Assembly (NCBI RefSeq): GCF_022352215.1
Contig: NZ_JAKRWF010000001.1
Coordinates: 62,001-126,000 of the forward strand
Origin: Flavihumibacter cheonanensis
GTDB taxonomy: Bacteria > Bacteroidota > Bacteroidia > Chitinophagales > Chitinophagaceae
Reading direction: 5' to 3'
Length of the DNA stretch: 64,000 nucleotides
Below, piece after piece: positions 8,489 through 17,217 of this stretch. Within the stretch, counting starts at the first letter, position 1. Each line of letters opens with the position of its first letter. The notes under the pieces are model-generated. The model did not search any database, was not told the DNA's origin, and worked only from the letters and a program-made list of their open reading frames with translations. The translations under genes were made by a program, and so were the position numbers.

Positions 8489-9430
8489 TTATCGCTTCTT
8501 AAGGATCAGGTCCTGGTCGAACATCCACTGGTAAACGAATTTCATCCATTCGACATCACTACTCGGATTGATCATTCCAAAGCCATGCCCGCCTTTTTCA
8601 TAGGTATACAAATCATTTTTGACGCGGACTTTATCCAGGGCCTCTTTTAGTTTAAGACTGTTGTCGATTTTAACGGTACGATCATCCTTGGCATGTACCA
8701 GAAATACAGGCGGTGTTTTTTTCGTCACCTGGTTTTCCAGCGAGAAAAACTTTACTTGTGCCGGATCTGGTTCCTGACCGAGTAATGCCTCCCTGCTACC
8801 CTTATGCGAAAATTCATCTGTGAAACTGATCACCGGATACACTAGAATTGAAAAATCCGGGCGCAGGGATGTTTTCAGTGGATTCGTGATGAATGCCTGA
8901 TCAAAGTGAACAGTTGCAGAACCGGCCAAATGTCCGCCAGCACTGAATCCCATGATCCCAACCTGTTTCGGATTGAGTTGCCAGAGTTTAGCTTTTTCAC
9001 GAACAAACTGGATGGCCCGCTGTGCATCCTGTAAGGGACCAATGGTTTTATTTTCCATGCTCTCGTCTGAAGGCAGGCGATACTTCAGAACGAAAGCGGT
9101 TACTCCCCACTCATTGAATTTTTTTGCCACAGCAGCACCTTCATGGTCGGCAGCGAGTACCCTGTATCCGCCACCCGGACAAATAATCACCGCTGTTCCA
9201 TTGGCTTTTGAAGGGTCTGGTAAATAGGCTGTGAGTGTTGGTTTCGTAACATTCGAAATAATCAGGCGTCCACTGCCTGCTGTTTCAGCCTTCTCAACAA
9301 GGGAAGAAGGTTTTGAATTCGGAATCGAATCCACCGGATAGAGTTCAAACACATCCTGGGCTACTGCAAAAAGACTTAGACTTGACATCAAAAAAAATAG
9401 GATGAACGCTTTCATTTGTTTCGCTTTCAT
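8489..9430 (-). CDS. Secreted alpha/beta hydrolase (acetyl-esterase/BD-FAE-like)
   Basis: A 313-residue exported esterase. The signal peptide ends FAVAQ near residue 25; a second in-frame ATG at 9415 (MKAFIL) gives a more typical signal peptide and may be the true start. The catalytic domain has the oxyanion motif CPGGGYR, the nucleophile elbow GFSAGGHLAG, the Asp in HAKDDRTV and the His in KGGHGFG. This pattern fits the hormone-sensitive-lipase/xylan-esterase-like group, in which family members remove acetyl or feruloyl groups from plant polysaccharides; the actual substrate is not known. It is convergent with aspartate kinase and lies 45 bases downstream of queA on the same strand. Confidence 0.85.
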   Translation of the reverse strand: MKAKQMKAFILFFLMSSLSLFAVAQDVFELYPVDSIPNSKPSSLVEKAETAGSGRLIISNVTKPTLTAYLPDPSKANGTAVIICPGGGYRVLAADHEGAAVAKKFNEWGVTAFVLKYRLPSDESMENKTIGPLQDAQRAIQFVREKAKLWQLNPKQVGIMGFSAGGHLAGSATVHFDQAFITNPLKTSLRPDFSILVYPVISFTDEFSHKGSREALLGQEPDPAQVKFFSLENQVTKKTPPVFLVHAKDDRTVKIDNSLKLKEALDKVRVKNDLYTYEKGGHGFGMINPSSDVEWMKFVYQWMFDQDLILKKR

Positions 9431-9475
9431 CCTATGAATATAAATACAGTCTGGCTAATTTCAGTGGCTCATCTG

Positions 9476-10525
9476 TTAAATCACCAGCATAGCATCGCCG
9501 TAGCTAAAAAAGCGGTACTTATCCTTGATGGCTTTTTTGTACGCTTCCATGGCCAGATCGTATCCGGCAAAGGCACAGGTCATGATCAGTAGGCTGGTCT
9601 TAGGTAGGTGGAAATTGGTAACCAGAGAATCCGCTATAGAGAACTCATAAGGTGGGTGAATAAAGTGATTGGTCCAGCCCTCAGATGGTTTCAATAATTT
9701 TTCAGCCGTAAAGGAGGATTCAATTGCCCGCATGGTAGTAGTACCGATGGAACAGATCCGGTGATTATTGGTTTTCGCCTTGTTCACAATCTGGCAGGCA
9801 GTATCATCGATCCGATAATATTCTGCATCCATTTTATGTTTGGAAAGATCCTCCACCTCAATGGGGCGGAAGGTTCCAAGACCGGTATGCAGGGTTACTT
9901 CAGCAAAACGGATGCCTTTGATCTCGAGGCGTTTGATCAACTCGCGACTAAAATGCAGTCCCGCAGTCGGAGCAGCAACCGCACCCTCATGTTTGGCATA
10001 TACAGTCTGATAACGCTCCTTGTCTTCCTCATCCGGCTTACGCTTGATGTATTTGGGAAGCGGTGTTTCTCCCAGGAATTCCAGCATTTGGCGGAACTCT
10101 TCATCGGTTCCTTCCCAGAGAAAACGAATCGTACGACCACGACTGGTTGTATTGTCAATTACTTCAGCCACCAGTTCGTCGTTGTCACCAAAATAGAGTT
10201 TGTTACCTACGCGGATTTTACGGGCCGGATCTACAATTACATCCCAAAGGCGATTGGGTTTGTTCAGCTCACGAAGCAGGAATACTTCAATTTTGGCACC
10301 GGTTTTTTCCTTACGCCCATACATACGCGCTGGGAACACCTTGGTGTTGTTTACTATGAAAACATCCTTGTCGTCGAAATAATCCAGGATATCCCGGAAA
10401 GTCTTGTTTTCGATGTTTCCGGTCTTGCGATGTACCACCATCAGGCGGCTGTCTTCTCTTTTTTTCGCAGGGTTCTGGGCAATAAGATTAAGGGGGAGAT
10501 CGAACTTAAACTGTGATAGCTTCAT
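9476..10525 (-). CDS. queA: S-adenosylmethionine:tRNA ribosyltransferase-isomerase QueA
   Basis: QueA moves the ribosyl part of S-adenosylmethionine onto preQ1-modified tRNA (position 34 of Tyr, His, Asn and Asp tRNAs), giving epoxyqueuosine. At 349 residues it is of normal length. Family motifs are present: [12 protein letters not shown] at the N-terminus, [31 protein letters not shown] near residue 195, and the C-terminal [11 protein letters not shown]. The ATG at 10525 is well placed. The gene has its own strong promoter at 10657-10687 and a leader of about 125 bases with two hairpins and two mini-ORFs, described separately. No other queuosine genes are nearby. Confidence 0.95.
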   Translation of the reverse strand: MKLSQFKFDLPLNLIAQNPAKKREDSRLMVVHRKTGNIENKTFRDILDYFDDKDVFIVNNTKVFPARMYGRKEKTGAKIEVFLLRELNKPNRLWDVIVDPARKIRVGNKLYFGDNDELVAEVIDNTTSRGRTIRFLWEGTDEEFRQMLEFLGETPLPKYIKRKPDEEDKERYQTVYAKHEGAVAAPTAGLHFSRELIKRLEIKGIRFAEVTLHTGLGTFRPIEVEDLSKHKMDAEYYRIDDTACQIVNKAKTNNHRICSIGTTTMRAIESSFTAEKLLKPSEGWTNHFIHPPYEFSIADSLVTNFHLPKTSLLIMTCAFAGYDLAMEAYKKAIKDKYRFFSYGDAMLVI

Positions 10526-10656
10526 GTATTAAATGGTTTTTACAACCACCAGCCACACGACACATATCAACATCCAGGGAAGAGGGGTGTCTAACACAAC
10601 CCGGACTTACGGCTCCGGTATTGATATCATGTTACGGCATGATGTTTAAATGGGTG
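10526..10656 (-). promoter_or_regulatory. Structured 5' leader of queA with two mini-ORFs
   Basis: On the minus strand this leader has two consecutive hairpins. Hairpin 1 (10626-10643) pairs ATCATG with CATGAT around the loop CCGTAA. Hairpin 2 (10601-10618) pairs CCGGA with TCCGG around the loop GCCGTAAG. Both loops therefore show CCGTAA. Two tiny reading frames lie in the same bases: 10632-10640 encodes M-P-stop and 10607-10630 encodes MISIPEP-stop; the second ATG begins one base after the first stop. Both stops are the UAA in the hairpin loops and both follow a CCG proline codon. I do not recognise a known riboswitch class. The structure is visible; a regulatory function is inferred. Confidence 0.5.
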
Positions 10657-10687
10657 CAAAGGTAGGATTAAAACTTCATTTCGCAAA
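10657..10687 (-). promoter_or_regulatory. Promoter of queA
   Basis: On the minus strand TTTG (10684-10687) and TACCTTTG (10657-10664) are separated by exactly 19 bases, a full match to the Bacteroidota housekeeping promoter. Transcription should begin near 10650. The upstream element overlaps the last codons of the ABC protein gene. Confidence 0.8.
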
Positions 10688-12409
10688 GATCTCCGATCGT
10701 CCGGGAATTGCGTCTAATAAACGTTTGGTAACCAACGAGGTAGGATGGTTGATTACCTGGTTTGTGTTACCCAACTCAGCTATTCTGCCCTTCTCCATTA
10801 CCAGTATGCGGTCGCTGATGTATTTTACCACTCCCAGGTCGTGTGTAATGAAAAGGGCGGTAAAGCCAAATTCAGCTTTCAATTCATTGATCAGGTTCAA
10901 TACCTGTGCCTGAACACTCACATCGAGCGCGCTTACACTTTCATCAAACACTACAAAAGAAGGGTTAAGTGCCAATGCTCTTGCAATTCCAATCCGCTGT
11001 CGCTGACCGCCACTGAATGCATGCGGATAGCGGTAATAATGTTCCGGTTGCAAATGGACTTTTTTGAGCAAGTCCATCACTTGTTCTTTTTGAGTAACGG
11101 TGGGTAAGTCAGGATGATGTACCTGCAGCGTTTCCCGGATGGCTTCTCCAATTGGGATTCGTGGATTCAGAGAGCCGTAAGGATCCTGGAAAACCAGCTG
11201 CATCTCTTTTCTGTACCGGCGTAAATTTCGTTTAGGCAACTCCGTTAGATCAACTCCGGATAGCCGGATACTTCCATGTTGAATCGGTATCAGTTGCAAC
11301 AGTGCTCTTCCAAATGTAGTTTTCCCACAACCGGATTCTCCGACAATGCCAAGTGTCTCACCTCTAAAAATATCAAGATTGATTTCATCAACAGCTTTGG
11401 TGATTTCTCTTGCCTGGCCAAAGAACCGGCGTTTTTTCGGATACCAGACACGTAAGGAGCGGATCGAGATCAGAGGTGTTGCCTCCTGATTGGCTGCCGG
11501 ATCTTTTTCTGTCAATACTTTTTCTGCTGTTTGTTTTTCTGCTGTTTTATGACCTAAAAAATCATCCACTACTGGAAGTCTCCGTCCCTTCTCATACAAA
11601 ATTGGGCGGCATGCCAGCAGTGCCCTGGTATAGGGGTGCTGCGGATTGGTAAATAGTTCATCACAACTGCCTTCTTCCACTATTCTTCCTTTGTATAAAA
11701 CAATTACCCGATGTGCAAAATCACGTACCAGTCCCAGATCATGGGTGATAAACAACATCCCCATTTTCGTTTGTTCCTGAATGTTGGTTAGTAACTCCAG
11801 TATACTTTTCTGCACAGTCACATCAAGAGCCGTAGTAGGTTCATCCGCAATCAGCAGGGAAGGTTCACAGGCAAGTGCCATTGCGATCATCACCCGTTGT
11901 TTTTGTCCGCCACTGAGTTGGTGCGGATATTTTTTCAATACCAGCTCGGGTTCGGGTAATTGAACCTTTTGGAATAAATCAAGCGTCTTTAATCGGGCAT
12001 CTTTTGCGGATACTCCTGTATGTGTACGTATCGCTTCCATTACCTGGTTACCACAGGTAAAAACCGGGTTGAGTGCAGACATCGGTTCCTGGAAGATCAT
12101 AGCGATTTCCTTTCCCCGGATAGAGCGAAGTTTCGTTCCGGGTGCTTCCAACAGGTTCAGCTCCTCTTTGCTATTTGATGGTGTGAATTTAATTTTACCA
12201 TTCAGGTACCGGGTTGTTTTGGGGGGTAATAGTTGCAAGATTGAAAGGGAACTGACTGATTTTCCAGAACCGGACTCCCCAACTACCGCCACAATTTCTC
12301 CCCGGTTAACTTTGAAACTGATGCCATGTAAGGCTGTTCGGATTTCAGCTTCCTGAAGAAAGCCTACAGAAAGGTTTTCGACTGACAATAAGGGTAAGGC
12401 TTCCTGCAT
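10676..12409 (-). CDS. Double ABC ATPase of a peptide/nickel-type transporter (DppD-DppF fusion)
   Basis: A 577-residue protein with two complete ABC ATPase domains, like GsiA/YejF and DppD+DppF of oligopeptide importers. Domain 1: Walker A GESGSGKS at 44-51, signature LSGGQ at 165-169, Walker B LLIADEP. A linker with the oligopeptide-transporter C-terminal pattern [11 protein letters not shown] follows at about 255-268. Domain 2: Walker A GESGCGKT at 357-364, signature SGGQ at 466-469, Walker B FVVFDES. It should power uptake (or, less likely, export) of peptides or similar solutes. No permease or binding protein is in the window, so the partners are encoded elsewhere. Its ATG is one base after the stop of the upstream lipoprotein gene, so the two are translationally linked. 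Confidence 0.92.
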   Translation of the reverse strand: MQEALPLLSVENLSVGFLQEAEIRTALHGISFKVNRGEIVAVVGESGSGKSVSSLSILQLLPPKTTRYLNGKIKFTPSNSKEELNLLEAPGTKLRSIRGKEIAMIFQEPMSALNPVFTCGNQVMEAIRTHTGVSAKDARLKTLDLFQKVQLPEPELVLKKYPHQLSGGQKQRVMIAMALACEPSLLIADEPTTALDVTVQKSILELLTNIQEQTKMGMLFITHDLGLVRDFAHRVIVLYKGRIVEEGSCDELFTNPQHPYTRALLACRPILYEKGRRLPVVDDFLGHKTAEKQTAEKVLTEKDPAANQEATPLISIRSLRVWYPKKRRFFGQAREITKAVDEINLDIFRGETLGIVGESGCGKTTFGRALLQLIPIQHGSIRLSGVDLTELPKRNLRRYRKEMQLVFQDPYGSLNPRIPIGEAIRETLQVHHPDLPTVTQKEQVMDLLKKVHLQPEHYYRYPHAFSGGQRQRIGIARALALNPSFVVFDESVSALDVSVQAQVLNLINELKAEFGFTALFITHDLGVVKYISDRILVMEKGRIAELGNTNQVINHPTSLVTKRLLDAIPGRSEIFAK

Positions 12410-12410
12410 G

Positions 12411-12809
12411 TCAGGGATTTATTTTTTTTACATTGATAATACTGAGCCGGGTAGGAGGGGTGGGATAATAAGCCATACAAACCATACAGTCTTCTTTATA
12501 ATTGGAAGAGGCTATCTCAAATGTAAACAGGTCTCCTTCACTGATGCCTGCTTTGGCAAAACTGCACCTGCTTTCCACGCTGAAAACATTGGTATAGTCC
12601 GACTTTCTTTTTTCATCGTGAAATCTTGCAGTCAATACAGCCGGATCCAACTTTCCTGAAACCAACGCAACAACATAGTGATTGCAGATCTCACTGATCA
12701 CCAATTTACCGGCAAGTGGAGTGGCGGGTTGGTCTTGAACTGCTGTTGATTTACAACTCCACCACGTACTAGTCAATAATAAACTAACCAGGACTGTGTT
12801 TATCTGCAT
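12411..12809 (-). CDS. Small hypothetical lipoprotein
   Basis: A protein of about 132 residues with an N-terminal hydrophobic stretch followed by STWWSCKS, a plausible lipobox with Cys near residue 19. The mature region (LVISEICNHYVVALVSG and so on) has further cysteines (for example SRCSF and EDCMVCM) that may form disulfides. I recognise no family. I choose ATG 12809; the open frame begins one codon earlier at a GTG. It sits between AMP nucleosidase (10 bases upstream) and the ABC protein (1 base downstream), so all three are probably one operon. The similarity of its start to lipoproteins is seen; its role is unknown. Confidence 0.6.
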   Translation of the reverse strand: MQINTVLVSLLLTSTWWSCKSTAVQDQPATPLAGKLVISEICNHYVVALVSGKLDPAVLTARFHDEKRKSDYTNVFSVESRCSFAKAGISEGDLFTFEIASSNYKEDCMVCMAYYPTPPTRLSIINVKKINP

Positions 12810-12819
12810 CACGCAAAGT

Positions 12820-13590
12820 TTAAAAGCGAAGGTGCCTTACCGTTAGTCCGTCGTTGATCAGCTGTTTTAGCGAATCTATTCCTATTCTGATGTGCCGCTC
12901 AACAAACTCGGTGGTAACTTTTTTATCACTCTCTTCTGTTTTTACGCCTTCGGGTATCATGGGGGAGTCACTCACCAGCAACAAGGCGCCGGTTGGAATC
13001 TTATTGTAAAACCCAACCGAAAAAATGGTAGCGGTTTCCATATCTATCGCATATGCCCGTACCTGCTGCAGGTATTCCTTAAATGTTTCATCGTGCTCCC
13101 AAACCCTTCTGTTGGTGGTATAAACAGTACCCGTCCAATAATCCACACCGTGATCCCGGATTGTGGTGGATACCGCTTTTTGTAAGGCGAATGCTGGCAG
13201 TGCCGGTACTTCCGGAGGGAAATAATCATTGGAAGTACCCTCTCCACGAATAGCTGCTATGGGCAAAATCAGGTCCCCCACCTTGTTTCGCTTTTTTAAA
13301 CCACCACATTTTCCAAGAAACAACACAGCTTTGGGTTCAATGGCGGTTACCAGGTCCATTACTGTGGCTGCAGTCGGACTACCCATTCCAAAATTGATAA
13401 TGGTGATATCCTCTGCTGTAGCACATTGCATAGGTTTGCCATAGCCAACAACGTCCACTTTGTGCCATTTGGCAAACCATTCCACATAGTTACTGAAATT
13501 GGTGAGCAGTATGTATTTCCCAAAGTTCTCAAGCGGTTGACCGGTATATCTTGGCAACCAGTTCTGCACTATTTCCTCTTTTGTTTTCAT
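12820..13590 (-). CDS. amn: AMP nucleosidase
   Basis: A 256-residue enzyme of the nucleoside phosphorylase fold that splits AMP into adenine and ribose 5-phosphate. Visible family features are the phosphate-binding TIINFGMGSPTAA near residue 75, GKCGGLKKRNKVGDLILP, EGTSNDYFP and the purine-site AIDMETATIF near residue 185. The protein is the short, single-domain form common in Bacteroidota, not the long E. coli form with an extra N-terminal domain. I choose ATG 13590 (MKTKEEIVQNWL); the open frame extends 13 codons upstream with no family similarity. It is the first gene of the likely operon with the small lipoprotein and the ABC protein. Confidence 0.88.
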   Translation of the reverse strand: MKTKEEIVQNWLPRYTGQPLENFGKYILLTNFSNYVEWFAKWHKVDVVGYGKPMQCATAEDITIINFGMGSPTAATVMDLVTAIEPKAVLFLGKCGGLKKRNKVGDLILPIAAIRGEGTSNDYFPPEVPALPAFALQKAVSTTIRDHGVDYWTGTVYTTNRRVWEHDETFKEYLQQVRAYAIDMETATIFSVGFYNKIPTGALLLVSDSPMIPEGVKTEESDKKVTTEFVERHIRIGIDSLKQLINDGLTVRHLRF

Positions 13591-13659
13591 GGCATTAGTT
13601 TTTCCTTTCTGACAAATCAATTTCAGCAATATACGATTTTCGAATCATAGCTTTGGCAA

Positions 13660-14094
13660 ATGATCCGAATGGTTTATCCCGATATCAGTCTGAAATGGAA
13701 AGAATCAAATGGTCAGCGGCTGGTCTTTGATCCGATCCGAAAAAAATGGCTGGTGCTGACACCTGAGGAATGGGTGCGTCAGCATGTGCTGCAATATCTC
13801 TTAGTTGTTAAAGGATATCCACAGGCATATATCGCTGTTGAAAAAAATATGCAGTTAGGTGAATTAAAAAAGCGGTTTGATTTGCTGGTTTATAATCAGG
13901 AGCACAAGCCCTGGCTAATGGTGGAATGCAAGGCTATGGATATTCAGCTCAGCGAAGCTGTATTGCATCAGATTTTGCGGTATAACCTGGCAATTCCGGT
14001 TAGTTATTTAGTAATTACGAATGGTGCGGAAGCGATGATTTATCACCGGGCAGAAGGAAGATTGTCTGTTCTCGCAGACTTCCCCGCCTATTAA
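13660..14094 (+). CDS. Small HsdR_N-like nuclease-fold protein
   Basis: A 144-residue protein resembling the N-terminal domain of type I restriction subunit HsdR (PF13588). It has a PD-(D/E)xK-like core: RFDLLVYN (Asp near 85), a beta strand, then MVECKA (Glu-x-Lys near 99-101). The stretch LTPEEWVRQHVLQYL near residue 35 is highly typical of a conserved stand-alone Bacteroidota protein. There is no helicase or methyltransferase nearby, so it is not part of an R-M system here. A TAGCTTTG box sits at 13648-13655, only a few bases before the ATG, suggesting a very short leader. Its cellular role is not established. Confidence 0.75.
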   Translation: MIRMVYPDISLKWKESNGQRLVFDPIRKKWLVLTPEEWVRQHVLQYLLVVKGYPQAYIAVEKNMQLGELKKRFDLLVYNQEHKPWLMVECKAMDIQLSEAVLHQILRYNLAIPVSYLVITNGAEAMIYHRAEGRLSVLADFPAY

Positions 14095-14095
14095 A

Positions 14096-14125
14096 AAAGG
14101 TGTTGATGATAACACCAACACCTTT
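14096..14125. terminator. Bidirectional terminator
   Basis: A perfect 10-bp stem, AAAGGTGTTG (14096-14105) with CAACACCTTT (14116-14125), around a 10-base loop, with A and T flanks. It lies between the convergent HsdR_N-like gene and glutamate dehydrogenase and can serve both. Confidence 0.85.
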
Positions 14126-14145
14126 CAATTAATCTATAAAATCTC

Positions 14146-15564
14146 TTACGGGAAAATGCCCAGTTCATTGTAGCTGGTAGCTACTTTGTTGATGGCAACT
14201 ACATAGGCGGCTGTACGCATATCCGGAATAGATGGATTTTGCTTCCAGCATTCCATGATTTCACGGGTAGCTGTGATCATGGTTTCTTCCAGTCCGGAAT
14301 AAACCAGATCCACCTCATCCGGACCGTGTTCGATCATGATTTTGTGATTCTCGGCTACTTTTTTTCCGGTCAGGCTCTCAATCTGGTTGATGATATTTTT
14401 ATTCTGATTTTCTGTAAAACGCTTTTCCAAACGGCCATAGCGAACATGGCTCAAGTTCTTCAACCATTCGAAATAGGAGACGGTTACACCACCGGCATTC
14501 AGGTACATATCAGGTACAACCAGGGTTCCTTTGGAAGCAAAAACTTCATCTGCTTCAGGGGTCAATGGACCATTCGCAGCTTCTCCAATAATACGTGCTT
14601 TAATACGGGGTGCATTTTCACCATTGATTACATTTTCAAGGGCGGCAGGAATCAAAATCTCGCAATCCAGTTCCAATGCATCATTGGAATTCGCCAGGTT
14701 CAATGCTCCGGGGAAATTCAGAATGGATCCTGTTTTTTTGCGGTGCTGGAATACTTCGTCTTCATTCAGTCCGTCTGGATTCATTATTGCTCCTTCGTAT
14801 TCAGCGATAGCAATCACTTTAGCGCCACCTTCACGGAAAAATTTGGCAGCATGATAACCCACATTACCCAGACCCTGAATAACAACGGTTTTTCCCTCAA
14901 TTCCGAGGTCAAGACCAAGGCGCTGCATTACATCCGGCATGCTGCACACTTCGCGGATACCATAGAAAACACCCAGGCCGGTTGCTTCTCTGCGTCCACG
15001 AACACCGCCCTGCGTAACTGGCTTTCCTGTTACGCATCCTAAGGCGTCCACTTCACCCGGTTTCATACTCATATAGGTGTCGAGGATCCAGGCCATTTCA
15101 CGTTCGCCGGTTCCATAATCAGGAGCAGGAACGTCGGTACCCGGACCAATAAAATTTTTCTTGATCAGTTCGTGTGTATACCGACGGGTAATTTTTTCCA
15201 GTTCATAAGGGGTATATTTTTTAGGGTCGATGGATATACCGCCCTTTGCTCCCCCAAATGGTACATTCACAATTGCACACTTGTAGGTCATAAGTGCAGC
15301 AAGTGCCATCACCTCATCAAGGTTAACTGCAGTTGCAAAGCGGATACCGCCTTTACAGGGTGTTTTGTGATGAGAGTGTTGAACACGATAAGCTTTAATA
15401 ACTTCAATCTTATCACCGATTTTAACCGGAAAATGCATCCGGTAAACCGAATTACATTGTTTGATTTGTTCAAGAATTCCCAGATCCCAGTTGGTGAACT
15501 TGGCTGCCTTGTCAAAGCTCTTCTCTACTGCTCCAAAGAAGCTGTACTCTTGATGTCCAGACAT
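14146..15564 (-). CDS. Glu/Leu/Phe/Val dehydrogenase (glutamate dehydrogenase)
   Basis: A 472-residue NAD(P)-dependent amino acid dehydrogenase, most likely glutamate dehydrogenase linking 2-oxoglutarate, ammonia and glutamate. Seen are the substrate-domain motifs [19 protein letters not shown] with the catalytic Lys, and [13 protein letters not shown], then the Rossmann domain with GLGNVG near residue 235. It is longer than many GDHs of about 410-450 residues because of C-terminal extra sequence. Distinguishing glutamate from leucine or phenylalanine activity needs active-site comparison, but the overall pattern favours glutamate. The gene is alone; ccmD lies 70 bases upstream on the same strand. 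Confidence 0.88.
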   Translation of the reverse strand: MSGHQEYSFFGAVEKSFDKAAKFTNWDLGILEQIKQCNSVYRMHFPVKIGDKIEVIKAYRVQHSHHKTPCKGGIRFATAVNLDEVMALAALMTYKCAIVNVPFGGAKGGISIDPKKYTPYELEKITRRYTHELIKKNFIGPGTDVPAPDYGTGEREMAWILDTYMSMKPGEVDALGCVTGKPVTQGGVRGRREATGLGVFYGIREVCSMPDVMQRLGLDLGIEGKTVVIQGLGNVGYHAAKFFREGGAKVIAIAEYEGAIMNPDGLNEDEVFQHRKKTGSILNFPGALNLANSNDALELDCEILIPAALENVINGENAPRIKARIIGEAANGPLTPEADEVFASKGTLVVPDMYLNAGGVTVSYFEWLKNLSHVRYGRLEKRFTENQNKNIINQIESLTGKKVAENHKIMIEHGPDEVDLVYSGLEETMITATREIMECWKQNPSIPDMRTAAYVVAINKVATSYNELGIFP

Positions 15565-15634
15565 AACGTTCGTTTTTTGTTAGGTGTTTTTTATATGTGT
15601 TTACGCAATCGTCTTCTCTTACAACGAAAAAAGA

Positions 15635-15865
15635 TCAGGCTTCGTTTTCCAGTTTGGTGATTTTTCTGTCCAGGCGGATCAGGTAGAATAATATTCCTGC
15701 CACAATAAGTACCACAACTGCAACTACTGCATAGATTTTTCCATTGGTGTGCAGGGCGTCAGCCATCTGAACCGGTCCATCCTCATTCATGGGCGCCTGG
15801 GCAGATAACCGGGTTGAAAGTAGCAGCAGGATTGCAATCAGCCCCTGCCATTTAATATTACGCAT
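15635..15865 (-). CDS. ccmD: CcmD-like small membrane protein
   Basis: A 76-residue protein with an N-terminal signal-like segment (IAILLLLSTRLSAQA), a short periplasmic part, one transmembrane helix (AVVAVVVLIVAGILFYLI, about residues 46-63) and a basic/acidic tail RLDRKITKLENEA. This layout and its position after ccmC match CcmD-family proteins of Bacteroidota, which help release heme-loaded CcmE from the CcmC complex. I start at ATG 15865; the frame upstream lies in ccmC. It overlaps the ccmC end by 8 bases. The protein is too short for a secure family call on sequence alone; context gives most of the weight. Confidence 0.7.
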   Translation of the reverse strand: MRNIKWQGLIAILLLLSTRLSAQAPMNEDGPVQMADALHTNGKIYAVVAVVVLIVAGILFYLIRLDRKITKLENEA

Positions 15866-16526
15866 GTTGAAGTTTTTTTTCTTCCAAATTTTTGAGCCGG
15901 ATGGATAAACTGGCGACCCACACTCCCAATAATGTCCAGCCAGGAAAAGCCACAAAGTAAAATAAGTACCTCATTCGGCTGTCTACATCACCCGGATTCA
16001 ATGCCGGATTGCCCATTCCGCCCGGGTGCAGACTCTCCAGCAGGCGGGGAATAATCCAAATAGTTGGAAATAGCATTGCAAAGGCGAAAATATTATAGAC
16101 CGCTCCAATCTTTGCTCTTTTGTCCGGATCAATCATGGAATTCCGTAAAACGAGGTAAGCGAAATAGATCAGAAACGCAATCGCAGCACCAATCTGTTTG
16201 GGATCGTTACTCCAGGGTTTACCCCAGGTGTAGTTGGCCCAGATCATGCCGGTTGATAATCCCAGTATACAAAACAACAGTCCTATATTGGCATATTCAA
16301 CAGCCAGGCTATCGTGTTTCAGATTCCCGCTTCGCAGGTATTTGACTGAGTTAACGACGGAAACGATAAAGAAGATCATCATCCCAAACCACATGGGCAC
16401 ATGGAAATAGTAATTCCGAATGGTTTCATTCAGAATGGGTTTGGCGGGTACATCGCCCAGGAAGCCGGCTACTGAAATGATGAGTAGCTGCAGGATGCAA
16501 AGGATTTTCCACCAGGCTAAGCGCAT
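15858..16526 (-). CDS. ccmC: Cytochrome c maturation protein CcmC
   Basis: A 222-residue membrane protein with six predicted helices. It belongs to the CcmC/CcsA heme-handling family that presents heme to the chaperone CcmE. The tryptophan-rich heme motif is visible as IWANYTWGKPWSNDPKQ near residue 105. Histidines that could be axial ligands are in FHVPMW near residue 41 and in LHPGG near residue 170. I start at ATG 16526 (MRLAWWKIL); the longer open frame overlaps ccmB. It is 37 bases downstream of ccmB and overlaps ccmD, so ccmB-ccmC-ccmD form one unit. Confidence 0.9.
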   Translation of the reverse strand: MRLAWWKILCILQLLIISVAGFLGDVPAKPILNETIRNYYFHVPMWFGMMIFFIVSVVNSVKYLRSGNLKHDSLAVEYANIGLLFCILGLSTGMIWANYTWGKPWSNDPKQIGAAIAFLIYFAYLVLRNSMIDPDKRAKIGAVYNIFAFAMLFPTIWIIPRLLESLHPGGMGNPALNPGDVDSRMRYLFYFVAFPGWTLLGVWVASLSIRLKNLEEKKLQHA

Positions 16527-16563
16527 AAAATCGAATAAGTGCGGCAAAATTAGGGGAAAAGAA

Positions 16564-17214
16564 TCAGTCCTTCCACAGAAAGGGAAAGAGGATAATGGCC
16601 AGGGCAACCACCAGCAGATCAAGTCCTGCCAATAACAGTACAATCATACCCAAACTATCCTGAATTACCTGGCTAAATGCGGTATTGGCCAGCTTCATCA
16701 TCAATAAAATTTGAGGAATAATTAACGGAAAGCCGAGGATGGCCATAAGAGCTGCATTTTGTTGTGCGCGGGCAGCAATCGCTGATAAAAAGGTAAAAAC
16801 AAGACTGAGTCCCAATCCACCAAAAACCGCCAAACCCATGAACCGGAGTCCATTCTGAACTGGGTTTCCTAATAACAAACCAAAAAGGATCCAGGAAACC
16901 AGGCTTAGTAAACCCATAAGTAAAACATTGAACAGTAGTTTGGATAAAATAAAATCCCTGGGCCCGGCTATGCTGTAAAAATAGAGTAGCCGGCCACGGC
17001 TTTCCTGCAGAAAACTTTTGGCCACTGCATTTACACAAACAAATAACTGGATCATCCAGAAGAGGCCATTCCAGACCTGGTCTTCGGGCTGTCCCATAGC
17101 CAGGTACAAAACAAAGATGGTACTGGCAACATATAATAGAATTCCATAAAATGTGTATTGCTGCCGGAACTCCAGGAGCAGGTCTTTTTTAAAAAGGGCA
17201 ATGACAGCTTTCAT
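16564..17214 (-). CDS. ccmB: Heme exporter/cytochrome c maturation permease CcmB
   Basis: A 216-residue ABC-type permease with six predicted membrane helices. It starts with MKAVIALFKKDLLLEFRQQ, the characteristic amphipathic N-terminus of CcmB. CcmB and the ATPase CcmA release holo-CcmE for cytochrome c assembly. No ccmA is in the window, so the ATPase must be encoded elsewhere. The start lies 3 bases after the tdk stop, so tdk, ccmB, ccmC and ccmD may be one transcript. Family identity is supported by length, topology and neighbours. Confidence 0.9.
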   Translation of the reverse strand: MKAVIALFKKDLLLEFRQQYTFYGILLYVASTIFVLYLAMGQPEDQVWNGLFWMIQLFVCVNAVAKSFLQESRGRLLYFYSIAGPRDFILSKLLFNVLLMGLLSLVSWILFGLLLGNPVQNGLRFMGLAVFGGLGLSLVFTFLSAIAARAQQNAALMAILGFPLIIPQILLMMKLANTAFSQVIQDSLGMIVLLLAGLDLLVVALAIILFPFLWKD

Positions 17215-17217
17215 GCA

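Noticed and set aside
10526-10656. preQ1 riboswitch in the queA leader
   Set aside because: I could not find the short C-rich loop and A-rich tail pseudoknot of preQ1-I nor a preQ1-II layout; the visible structure is two separate hairpins.
13660-14094. Remnant of a type I restriction system
   Set aside because: No helicase, methylase or specificity genes or fragments are nearby, and the small protein is complete with its own terminator.
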